NCBI RefSeq assembly: GCF_022965805.1
Contig: NW_027330836.1
Location: 62,001 to 126,000, forward strand
Reading direction: 5' to 3'
Source: Primulina eburnea
Taxonomy: Eukaryota; Streptophyta; Magnoliopsida; Lamiales; Gesneriaceae
DNA length: 64,000 bases
The notes under the pieces: generated by a model
Told to the model about the DNA's origin: nothing
Database searches by the model: none
Seen by the model: only the letters and a program-made list of their open reading frames with translations
In this document: positions 1 to 10,600 of the stretch, one piece after another
Position numbering within the stretch: position 1 is the first letter of the stretch
Layout of the letters: every line of letters begins with the position of its first letter
Made by a program: the position numbers and the translations under genes

Positions 1-1970
1 ATAACTGCGGAAGGTAATGGAATCTAAATACTATACATGTCTGTATAAAATACATTTCAGTATTTAAGTACAACAAGCTAATTTAGGTTCAACTACTAAA
101 GTCCAGTAATAAAACCAAGTCTACTGTAAGTCCGGAATCACCACGCTACACTCGTCTTCTCTCATCATCATCTTGACCCTGATCCAGCCCCACCTGTTGT
201 CATGCACACATACAAAACAAGACACAGCCCGGATAACTCCGGTGAGAATAAATTCCCAGTATAAACATGGTAAGCATGTATATTTCAAAATAACTCATGA
301 TTAGAATCAAAATATAGATTTCCTAATCTACGAAATCCATTTAAACTCGCATGCAATTTAAATCAATAAATATGCACATAAACAATCTAAATCATAACAA
401 ACATGCTATCATAACTGAAAGCAATAACGATGGTCCCATGATCTAGGAGCCACATCCATATGAGCATGCAGTCCTAATCAAATCATGTCTAGACTCGACT
501 CAACTATAACTCTAGGGATCCGGGGTGAATAAGACGTCACTGGCTGTCACCTACCCAACCACTCGGGGCGACTGTACGTCTTATTCCTAGACTTCGGTCC
601 GAGCTGTATCGACGGCTGGCAATAGGAGTAATGACTACTCCTAAGTTGGATACACCGAACGTCTAGAAGTCTGACAATGACTGTCAAGACTTTCCTATCT
701 TAAATGCAATGAATAACAATCTGTAAACAAAGCGTAAATCATATTCATAACTGAATATCACAATTATCTTACCTGCTTGACAATTCTAAAATCAAAGCAT
801 ATCAGGTAACAATATAAACAATAATCTAGTATGAGATTTTATTGGGAAACTCAAATGAGATTTCATTTGAGTTGGGACTTCCCGAATATCACATGCATTA
901 TACCTTTGCCTTCCTGATCTGATGAAGACGACGTCTCGAAGTCGAATTTGTCCATATCTGATCTGAAATGACAATAACAGATACACTGTATCAATGTGTA
1001 ACCCGATTTACAATCTGTTCTGATCACTATCTTTATAAACTACAATCTGATTCATATCAACGATATCACAGATAACAGAAACCAATACTGAATCTGATCA
1101 ATCTGTACCAACTGATGTTTAGACGGCATAACACTACAGTCTTGTACCCCGTCAGTCTTAACATCACAATTATAATACCAGAATCCCTAATAAATCTCAG
1201 TACATTCTATAACTTCAGTACCGGTATACTTTAAAATGAATAACAGCATAATTCTGATCGCAATCTCAATCACATCAACTCTAAAATTCATATAATATCT
1301 ATAAACAATCTGTTTCTAAATCTGACTTCGATTCTACAATATCTACGGTAGTAGAAACACCATACCGAATCATATTTAATTCTAACAACATCATAAAATC
1401 AAATCTTGTCTAAAGTAATAAAACTACGTCCAGTTGTAGCCTGCGTTGATAGGAACACAGTACCGAAGTCGGATTTAATTCAGGTAGACGGTTTACTCGC
1501 AAATCAATTTAGAAAATAAGAACGAAGCTTTTTCCCTCAAAACCGATTTCTTCTCCCAGCAATTCTGAGAATTTCGATTCTTACACATACATATAATATA
1601 TATATATATATGTATAATATATATATATGTTTCATGCATGCAAACAAGTGGCGTACTTCCACGCAGCAACGTCTCGCGCATATGGGCGCCACTACTCGCG
1701 CATAAATCGCGCGGAGACCCTACTGTCTCGGCGAAATGCACTCGCGCATATGCGCATTAATTCCACGCATATGCGCCACCCCCTTCTGGCCCTCCCGCGC
1801 ATATTGCCACTCTTTACCGCCATATGCGCCACTGGTTCTGGCCTTGCGCCGCGCATGTGCGCGCACTTACAACACAACCGCGCATTGTGACGCCAAACTT
1901 TCTGATTTCTCATTGGCTTCTCCATGGCTCGCGCTGATGCGCGTACACTTCTCTGCGCGATATGCCGAGA
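1..1970 (-). repeat. Gypsy-2 LTR fragment, both ends missing
   Basis: This stretch aligns along its whole length with 15233 to about 17210, the inner part of a complete solo LTR in the same orientation. The left end is cut by the window and the last 165 bp or so of the LTR, including the terminal CATTACA, are missing where the integrase-derived array begins. It carries the inverted pair GAATAAGACG/CGTCTTATTC near 525-585, an AT-rich TATA region near 1585-1630 and a degraded set of GCGCATATGCGC-type palindromes at 1675-1965. Differences from the second copy are mostly single-base gains and losses. No reading frame here is convincing. Confidence 0.85.
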
Positions 1971-3138
1971 AATTTTGTGCCTAGTTTAGCCCCATAAAGT
2001 CTTCCAAAAGTAACTCAAGAATTTAACATCGCGACCAGAAACAATAGTCCTAGGCATGCCATGCAACCTAAGGACTTCGCTAAAGAACAAATCCGCAATG
2101 TTGAAGCATCATCGTTTTATGACAAGCTATAAAATGTGCCATCTTTGAGAATCTATCCACAACAACAAAAATAGAATCTCTCCCCTTCTTAGTCCTAGGC
2201 AACCCCAAAATAAAGTCCATACAAATGTCAATCCAATTTCTTTTAAGAATAGCACGCAAAAGTGTTCCCAAAGTTCTATTGACAACTTCAGTTTGTCCAT
2301 CCGTCTGAGGATGACAAGTAGTAGAAAACAACAATTTTGTGCCAAGTTTAGCCCATAAAGTCTTCCAAAAGTAACTCAAGAATTTAACATCGCGACCAGA
2401 AACAATATTCCTAGACATGCCATGCAACCTAACGACTTCTCTAAAGAACAAATCCGCAATGTTTGAAGCATCATCGGTTTTATGACAAGCTATAAAATGT
2501 GCCATCTTAGAGAATCTATCCACAACAACAAAAATAGAATCCCTCCCCTTCTTAGTCCTAGGCAACCCCAAAATAAAGTCCATAGAAATGTAAATCCAAG
2601 TTCTTCTTAAGAATAGCACGCAAAAGTGTTCCCAAAGTTCTATTGACAACTTCAGTTTGTCCATCCGTTTGAGGATGACAAGTAGTAGAAAACAACAATT
2701 TTGTGCCTAGTTTAGCCCATAAAGTCTTCCAAAAGTAACTCAATAATTTAACATCGCGACCAGAAACAATAGTCCTAGGCATGCCATGCAACCTAGCGAC
2801 TTCTCTAAAGAACAAATCCGCAATGTTTGAAGAATCATCGGGTTTATGACAAGCTATAAATGTGCCATCTTAAAGAATCTATTCAAAAAAACAAAAATAG
2901 AATCCCTCCCCTTCTTAGTCCTAGGCAACCCCAAAATAAAGTCCATAGAAATGTAAATCCAAGTTCTTCTTAAGAATAGCACGCAAAATTGTTCCCAAAG
3001 TTCTATTGACAACTTTAGTTTGTCCATCCGTTTGAGGATGACAAGTAGTAGAAAACAACAATTTTGTGCCAAGTTTATCCCATAAAGTCTTCCGAAAGTA
3101 ACTCAAGAATTTAACATCGCGACCAGAAACAATAGTTC
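1971..3138 (-). repeat. Integrase-derived tandem array, left block
   Basis: Just over three head-to-tail units of 361-364 bp. Each unit, read on the minus strand, encodes part of a Ty3/gypsy integrase core: [16 protein letters not shown] with the first catalytic Asp, [39 protein letters not shown] and [20 protein letters not shown] with the catalytic Glu. The text then jumps back to the MDF motif. Anchors AGTCCTAGGC recur at 2191, 2554 and 2917. The second catalytic Asp is replaced by Gly in the units here. Units of 363 bp stay in frame and 364-bp units shift frame, so no long protein results. The block ends at the AGTTC target duplication (3134-3138) of Copia-B. Confidence 0.9.
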
Positions 3139-3783
3139 TGTTAGAGTAGGTACCCGTCGAGCCAAGTGTTGGCCGAGTGTTCACAATGAAACTCTATGTA
3201 TTAGCAATCTTTATTTTAGTAATATTTGATATTATTATTTTGGCACATCTTTATCTGTATACCCATGCTAGTTGCATAGATAAAGCCCTTGAATAAACAA
3301 ATAGTAGAAAGAATATGAGATGCTCATATGATGAGTATCATGAAACTCATATTTGTAATACTGTATATTCTAAACGGTTCCTAGTCGATTCAGCCGCCAC
3401 TAAGAAGGATATAGGCCGCTCGAGTTCGAGACTAGTATCTGCGATGTGAGTACCATGTTTCATTGGTAGGGGACATTGTGATGTCCGAACATGCAGATAG
3501 GTGCTCCTTGTAGAGTGCACTAAACAACCCTCCATAAAAGGACTTTCCAAGTGGTTCTCACTTATCGAGTGGAAATGTCCTAGTTTATGGTTGTACAAAA
3601 TTAGTCCTTATGACCCGGGACAACATTGAGACTCTATGTGCTAGAATTACACTTTGACTTGTTTACCGACTCTTATGGGGTCATCAGGTGGCAAGGTTGG
3701 GTGTTCTGTCGAAACATATAGGAGTCGATGCATTGTAGTCGGGGATTCACCGCTTACCTTCGGGTATGGATATCCTATGTGTT
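3139..3783 (+). repeat. Copia-B 5' LTR, part 1
   Basis: This is the first 645 bp of the 5' LTR, matching 44345-44994 with about eleven differences by eye. It ends in GTGTT, the target duplication of Copia-A1, and resumes after 13712. Because Copia-A1 carries a related LTR, the sequence looks like a tandem LTR repeat, but it is one LTR cut by an insertion. Confidence 0.92.
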
Positions 3784-5862
3784 TGTTAGAGTAGGTGCAC
3801 GTCGAGCCAAGTGTTGGCCGACTGTTCACAATGAAACTCTTTGTATAAACGATCTTTATTTTAATAATATTTGAATTTATTAATTTGGCGCATCTTTATC
3901 TTTATACCCATGCTAGCTGCATAGATAAAGCCCTTGAATATACAAATAGTAGAAAGAATATGAGATGCTCATATGATGAGTATCATGAAACTCATATTTG
4001 TAATACTGTATATTCTAAACTGTTCCTAGTCGATTCAGCCGCCACTAAGAAGGATAAAGGCCGCTCGAGTTAGAGACTAGTATCTGCGATGTGAGTACCA
4101 TGTTTCATTGGTAGGGGACATTGTGATGTCCGAGCATGCAGATAGGTGCTCCTGGTAGAGTGCACTGAACAACCCTCCATAAAAGGACTTTCCAAGTGGT
4201 TCTCACTTATCGAGTGGAAAAGTCCTGGTTTATGGTTGTACACCATTAGTCCTTATGACCCGGGACAACATTGAGACTCTATGTGCTAGCGTTTCACTTT
4301 GACTTGTTTACCGACTCTTATGGGGTCTTTAGGTGGCAAGATTGGGTGTTACGGCGAAACATATAGGAGTCGATGCATTGTAGTCGGGGATTCACCGCTT
4401 ACCTACGGGTATGGATATCCTATGTGTTTTTCATGTATGTGTGGGTTGAAATCTCTGATCAGAGTATGGTGGTAATTATGAAAGGGGTTTCATAGATTAC
4501 ACCATCGATGCAACCACAACATGACACATAGTATCGATTCATTGACAACTCTCGATAGACCAATAGTTGTCGAATCGATCGGGATATATGAGTTGAAGGG
4601 ACCGTACTGTACGCTAACCATAATTGAATGGTTCTTGCAGGCACTATCATGTGATACCTAGGGAATCACGTAAGCGATGCTGCTAGGCGTTTAACGTGAT
4701 TGGTTGGGTGCTATCAGACTTGAGTTCTGACGTTCTTACTATCAAGGAGTTGATAAGTAAGAATGGAGCAATAGGGGTATGCTCGAATAAGGACATGTTT
4801 AGTCCGAATCACATGGAGATGTGAACCCACGGCTAGTTGTATCAATGAACCATTGAGGGCCACACAAGTACTTGCTTTGTAAATCCCGAAGAGAAGTAAA
4901 AAATAGTTCAAGGTGTTGAACGGCTTATAAATGTGTTTATAAGCGTAAAGAAAAATAGAAGTATGACTTCTATGAGAGAAATATAAATTTTAATTTATGG
5001 AAATGTTCCTAAAATTAAAATTTGGCCAAGTAAATAATATAGTTGAAAATTGTGATTTTCATAAACATTGTTGTGGACTAAATTAAATTAATTCAAGTGT
5101 TGAATTAATTAAACACTAGTAGACCTAGTAGAGTCTAAATAATTAAATTAATTCAAGTGTTGAATTAATTAAATAATATTGAGTCTTGTAGAGCTCAATT
5201 TAAATAATTATTTAACTAGTGGGACTTGAGTAAAATCAAGTAATATTTAATTTATCTCAAATGTGTTTGAGATAATAAAATTTAGTCTATGGTTTTTGAT
5301 GTGTTAAAAACCATATAATATATAAGTGAGACATGTAGGGATTGCATGCTTGGGAGGTGAAGAGCCTTGATTACTTTTTATTAAAATATTCAAAAGGCAT
5401 GCAACTTTTGGGGAACAACTTTTGTAACACCCAAGGCTAATCTTCCCACTCCCACTCACCTCACTTTGGCCGAATTCTTGAGAGGATTTCTCTCACATTT
5501 TTCTTCCTTTTTGTTCTTCATTTTCTTGGAGCAAAAATCATTCTCTTTGAAAAATCCTTGAGTTTTTCTAGTGCAAAACTTGAGGGGATTTACATAGCTA
5601 AGTGGTGGGCCTTATTCTTGAAGGGGAATAAGAAGGAGCTTGTAGATTTGTCTACCAAAGAAGAGCTAAAGTATTCATACTTTAGTTGGAGCCATTTCAT
5701 CAACTCTAAGGAGTTGATAGTTAAATTTCTACAAACATCCTATGCATGTTTTTGTGATTTTGCAAATATTACACAAGAATCTTGGGGGCCGAAATTTTGC
5801 TCTTAAAATTTTTATTTTTCGCTTCCGTTGCGTTTCCGGCCTCCGTAACCGGTCCGCTTTCA
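3784..5862 (+). repeat. Copia-A1 5' LTR
   Basis: Starts TGTTAGAGTAGGTGCACG and ends GTCCGCTTTCA, with TG/CA ends. It carries two copies of the inverted motif TTAATTCA/TGAATTAA near 5090-5170 and a TATA box at 5319-5326, so roughly the first 1.5 kb is U3. The 249-bp open stretch at 5558-5806, present in all four A-type LTRs, begins with TTG and has no ATG, so I do not call it a gene. Confidence 0.95.
5319..5326 (+). promoter_or_regulatory. TATA box of Copia-A1 LTR promoter
   Basis: The text TATATAAG is the best TATA match in the LTR and is kept in the A-type LTRs (for example near 13164, 52670 and 60505). Transcription would be expected to start about 30 bp downstream and define the R region. 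The start site itself is inferred. Confidence 0.6.
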
Positions 5863-5864
5863 AG

Positions 5865-5877
5865 TGGTATCCGAGCT
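5865..5877 (+). other. Primer binding site, initiator tRNA-Met, one mismatch
   Basis: Two bases after the LTR end lies TGGTATCCGAGCT. The canonical complement of plant initiator tRNA-Met is TGGTATCAGAGC, which Copia-A2 keeps at 53216. The A1 copy has C for A at the eighth position, which may weaken priming. Confidence 0.85.
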
Positions 5878-6007
5878 ATGGTTACGGTTTTTGTGTAATA
5901 TTTGCATAATATTATGTTGAGATCAATTTCTAACCGTTTGAGATTTTTTGTGCAACAAAAACATCAAGGCCGAAAATTTGAAGAAGCAAAACAAAAAAAA
6001 AATAATT

Positions 6008-6093
6008 TTTCGGGCAGCATGTTGCTGCCCGAGGGCTGCCCGAGCTGCCCTGAAATTTCGGGCAGCAAAGGGCAGCCCGAGGGGCTACCCGGA
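6008..6093 (+). repeat. GC-rich inverted motifs in leader
   Basis: Several GGGCAGC and GCTGCCC words in both orientations lie in about 85 bp, able to fold into alternative hairpins or pair between two RNAs. Copia-A2 has the same feature at 53362-53437, including a palindrome with arms CTGCCCGAAA/TTTCGGGCAG, and Copia-B at 17627-17677 plus 19857-19870. The position 140-230 bp after the primer site resembles that of dimerisation or packaging signals; the role is inferred. Confidence 0.6.
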
Positions 6094-7216
6094 AAAAGTC
6101 CAGTTTTTTAAAAATAAAAAAAAAAAATTTTTGTTGTTGCCGGAATCCGGCGACAGAGCTCCGGCGACGGCGATGACGACTAGGGTTTCCAAAAGTGTTT
6201 TGGTGAATCTTAGTGTCATGGGCCTTGAGATGTTGGGCCATTGGATGGACAACATAATTTGTGAAATTTAAATGGGCCAAAATATTTTTGGTGAAAAAAT
6301 GGTTTTTGGGCCCTTAAGTTTAAATTTACAATTGTTGCACATATTTTCTCATAAAATAAATAATTGAAGTAGGACTTTAATTATTTATAGTAAATTGTGA
6401 TTTACAAGAAATTCGATTATAAATAAATTAATTTGAAAGTAGACAAAGGTGTTTGTATACTTTGTTGATTTAATTTATAATTGTGGCGGTTAGTGATTGG
6501 ATCAAGATATATAATATTGGATTAATTAATTATAGTGATAATTGATTGATGGTGTATGATATGTGATATTATGCATGAAGGATGATCAAAAGCCCAAGCC
6601 CAATTTGCTAGGTGTATGCTAGGATATTTGTGTTGTATGATTGTAATAATTATCAATTTATAAAGTGGGCTTGGTTTATGGCCCGTTCCCACCCCCCATG
6701 AGATGTATCCCTATGTGCCATGGATATTTAAATGTAAATATTAGAATAGTGGAAGATCAAGATTGGAAGATGGTGGCCTTGGTGATTATGAAGATCGAAG
6801 ACATGTAATATTGGATGCTAATGTAATAATTTAGTTGCATTGCATCCCTGCATTTACCCTAGGATTGGACCTAGGCCCGTGTTTGGCTCACACGGGCCAT
6901 TAGTTTTGGGGCAATTGATCATCCTTGTACTGTTTTCTATTTATAATATATGCATGATATGTTATAAATAATGAGTATGTGCGTTATTATTATTATAATA
7001 ACAAAGTTGCATGAATCCGGCAAACATACGATCAAACATGGCGAGCTTTTAAAATAAAATTAATGATGAGACCTTTCAAAATTAAAAACCCTCATTTTGA
7101 ATAAGATTCAAAATTAATATCAAGTCCGAAAAGGGGAATTATAAAGTTGTTTATAATTTCCTTGTCTTCCATCGACAATGGATGCATGATGAACGCTACC
7201 CGTACTCGGGGCTCGG

Positions 7217-7512
7217 CTCATATTATTGAGGGGGCCCTGGGTGCCGGAAAGCTGTGACATCCATTGACATGGTGATGTGAACTACGTGGAACTCCCATGA
7301 TTTCGGCTCATATTATTGAGGGAACTCATGGTGTCCGTCCATTAAGGTTCAATATCGATGGGTTAGGCTTGACACGTAAAGATGAACGACGTCATATTAT
7401 TGGGTCCTAATCAAACGTGAGACAAAAGTTTACGTAGAGGGTTGCATGGCAATGCAATTGGAAACTACCTTTTAGGAATTGTGATGGCCGATATTATTCG
7501 GGATCACAATTC
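7217..7512 (+). promoter_or_regulatory. Four spaced stem-loops with TATTAT loop (candidate RNA element)
   Basis: TATTAT occurs at 7221, 7311, 7395 and 7492, spaced 90, 84 and 97 bp. Each copy is closed by a short stem: CTCA/TGAG twice, GAC-(G)-TCA/TGGGTC, and CCGA/TCGG. The fourth also has an outer stem, GAATTGTGAT (7476-7485) with ATCACAATTC (7503-7512). Different stem sequences around one loop, with wobble changes in the other copies, suggest a conserved RNA fold. Copia-B (loops at 20989, 21079, 21163, 21261) and Copia-A2 (54563, 54653, 54737, 54834) keep order and spacing. I do not recognise the element. Confidence 0.6.
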
Positions 7513-7694
7513 GCTAATTGGACCTTACGTACCTTCTGAGGAAAGTGTTTCCCGTTTTCACTAGAGGGTAGTGAAAATGTCAAAACAGTGGGAGCGATTA
7601 TTTATAAAGTAAAAGTCCAAACTTTATATCTTATTAAATATTTTAAAATAGTCATTAACATTTATCTGTTTTACTTTTCAGTACAATCTTTGAC

Positions 7695-10600
7695 ATGTCA
7701 TCAATTCGCAACCCGTTTTCGATTATTCTCGAAAAACACATACTAACCGGACCGAACTATATCACTTGGCTAAGAAATTTAAAGATCGTCCTAAACTCGG
7801 AGAGAATCGCATATACACTGACTGAGTCGCCCCCTGATGAGGCTCCGACTAACTGCAGTCCCGAGGAACTGCAGACCTACAAGGATTGGTGCGACCATGA
7901 CTTGAAGGCGAAGTGTTATATGCAGGCTTCAATGAACGATGAGCTGCAAAGGCGATTCGAGGATGCAAAGAATGCTGCTGACATTCATATGCACCTCAAG
8001 GAGCTCTTCGGAGAGCAGACTCGGCCTTTGAGGCATGCAACAGTAAAGGAGCTCATCACTTTACGCATGCGAGATGGGACTTCGGTCCATGAGCATGGCC
8101 TAAAGTTCATTGGGCTCGTGGGCATGGATTTGATCTTGCCATCGGAGTTGACCACGGATGTATTGTTGCTGTCGCTGCCTAGCTCTTTCGATCCTTTTGT
8201 CGTGAACTTCAATATGAACAAGCTCGAGCCCAGCCTTGAAGAGTTGGTGAACATGCTTGTTACTTTTGAGTCCACCATCAAAAAGGAGAAGCAGGTTCTT
8301 TATGTGGGCTCTTCATCTGGCACGAAGACCGGTCCACCTGGGAAGGGAAAGAAGCGTTCTTTCCAGCGTACCAAGAAGAGCGTGCCCTTGAAGAGGCAGA
8401 GTCCGAGTCCCGTTGTGGCAGCCGCGCCAGTGAAGGCTGAAAAGACTGTTGACATCTGTCACCACTGCAAGAAGCCTGGACATTGGAGGCGTAACTGCAG
8501 GGAATATCTTGCGCAGAAGGGTTCTGGCAAAGGTATGTTCTTTATTGAAGTAAATATCTCGATTAACTCTACTTTTTGGGTATTGGATACCGGCTGTGGC
8601 TCACATCTCTGTAATGACTTGCAGGCGATGGGAAGAAGTAGGAGGCTCCAAGAGGGTGAGACCTTCTTAAGGATGGGCAATGGAGCAAGAGTTGCTGCCA
8701 AAGCCGTAGGAGATATTTGTTTAATTTTGAACAATGATTTTAAGTTTGTATTAAGAGATGTTTTGTTCGTACCAGACTTGATTAAAAACATTATTTCCAT
8801 TCCTATGCTTGATATTGATGGATATTCTTGTTTATTTGGCAAAGGTGTTGGCAATATTTACAAGAATGAATGTTTAGTTGGTACCAGTGAACTTGAAAAC
8901 AATCTCTACACCTTAAAATTAAAAGATATTCCACTTAACAATGTCCAAACGATAACAACAACAAATAAGCGCAAACAAGATACTCTTAATTCGGCACAAT
9001 TATGGCATGCTCGATTAGGTCATATATCCCTAAGAAGGATGAACAAGTTAGTGGGAGTTGGCATGTTTGATATGTACGATATTAATGCTCTCACGACTTG
9101 TGAATCCTGTCTAAAAGGAAAGATGACCAAAATTCCCTTTAAGGGCCATGCGGAGCGAGCCAAAGGGTTATTGGATTTGATCCATACCGATGTGTGCGGT
9201 CCGCTTAGCATCACCACTAAGCATGGACATGCCTACTTCATCACCTTTACCGATGACCATTCGAGGTATGGGTATGTGTATTTGATGAAATACAAGTCTG
9301 AAGCCTTTGAAAAGTTCAAAGAATTCAGAAGTGAAGTAGAGAATCAATTGGGACGAAGCATCAAGACACTTCGATCGGATCGAGGTGGTGAGTACTTGAG
9401 TGCCGAGTTCCAAGAGTATCTTAGAGAGAATGAGATTCTCTCGCAGTGGACTCCGCCCGCTACACCGCAGTTGAATGGTGTTTCGGAGCGTCGTAACCGG
9501 ACTTTGATGGACATGGTTCGGTCTATGATGGGGTTCACGGAGTTGCCGCCATCCTTTTGGGGATATGCGCTTGAAACAGCGGCACTGTTGTTGAACAATG
9601 TCCATACAAAGGCAGTTGACAAGACTCCATATGAGATATGGATGGGTAAGCCTCCCAAGTATTCTTATCTTAGAATATGGGGGTGTCCTGCTTATGTGAA
9701 GCAGACAGTGGGAGATAAATTGGATAGTCGATCCATTTTATGCTACTTTGTGGGATATCCAAGAAATTCCATTGGATATTATTTCTATCATCCCCAAGAA
9801 ACAAAGGTGTTTGTTTCTAGGAACGCAACCTTTTTGGAAAAGGAATTTCTATTAGATAGAAAAGGCGAGATGATAGAACTCGAAGAGGTTCGAGAGACAC
9901 CCACAGTTGTAGAACCCACACCCGAGAAGCCAAGTGAGGAGATACAAGCTCCTAGAAGAACCGAGAGAGTCTCGAGACCACCTGTGAGGTATGGTCTGCT
10001 TCTTGAAGAGGGCCATGATGAGCCTAACCTTGGATGTGATCCAAGGACTTTCAAGGAAGCGTTATCGGATGCCGATTCATCCAAGTGGCTTGAAGCAATG
10101 GAATCTGAGATGAATTCCATGCATTCGAACCAAGTGTGGAATCTCGTGGATCCACCTGAGGGAATTGTTCCCATAGGGTGTAAATGGATTTACAAGAGGA
10201 AACTTGGGGCGGATGGGAAGGTATTGACCTTCAAGGCGCGATTGGTAGCAAAAGGGTATACTCAAAGGCAAGGTGTTGACTATGAGGAAACCTTTTCTCC
10301 AGTTGCGATGTTCAAGTCCATTAGGATATTGCTAGCCATAGCTGCATGGTATGACTATGAGATATGGCAGATGGATGTTAAGACAGCCTTCCTTAATGGG
10401 GATATTAAGGAAGAAATTTACATGTCTCAACCTGAGGGTTTCACATCTATCGGAAGTGAGCATATGGTATTCAAACTTCAAAGATCTATTTATGGTCTTA
10501 AGCAGGCATCGAGGAGTTGGAACCTCAGATTCGATAGTACAATCAAAGAGTTTGGTTTTACTAAGAATCCTGAGGAACCCTGTGTGTATAAGAAGGTCAG

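Larger units (their letters stand above)
5863..7694 (+). other. Copia-A1 leader between LTR and gag
   Basis: About 1.8 kb without a convincing gene. It holds a cluster of GGGCAGC/GCTGCCC inverted motifs at 6008-6093, an AT-rich middle, four spaced stem-loops with TATTAT loops at 7217-7512, and a T-rich tract ending in CAG at 7681, 13 bases before the gag ATG, which looks like a 3' splice site. The same order is found in Copia-B and Copia-A2. Short open frames here overlap low-complexity sequence and are not supported. Confidence 0.8.

Noticed and set aside
1627..1984. Short proteins rich in RAYA/HMR in both strands (also 16881-17289 and 17766-18333)
   Set aside because: They are translations of the GCGCATATGCGC palindrome clusters in U3; open frames on both strands are expected from such repeats.
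2080..2664. A real integrase gene on the minus strand
   Set aside because: The frame spans two tandem units, lacks a catalytic Asp and any other integrase domain, and is part of the array.
5558..5806. An 82-codon open frame kept in all four Copia-A LTRs (also 13403, 52909, 60745)
   Set aside because: It begins with TTG, has no ATG, and the LTRs are so alike that conservation is not evidence of coding.
3139..5862. Tandem LTRs from a three-LTR element
   Set aside because: The left piece is B-type and resumes after 13712, and the GTGTT duplication shows Copia-A1 cut one Copia-B LTR.
7219..7501. Geminivirus-like origin nonanucleotide in the stem-loops
   Set aside because: The loop is TATTAT, not TAATATTAC, there is no Rep-like gene, and the position is the leader of a copia element.
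9168..9605. Minus-strand open frames within Copia gag-pol (here and at 7985, 8459, 9788, 55801, 56575)
   Set aside because: They mirror the real gag-pol frame on the opposite strand and have no family resemblance.
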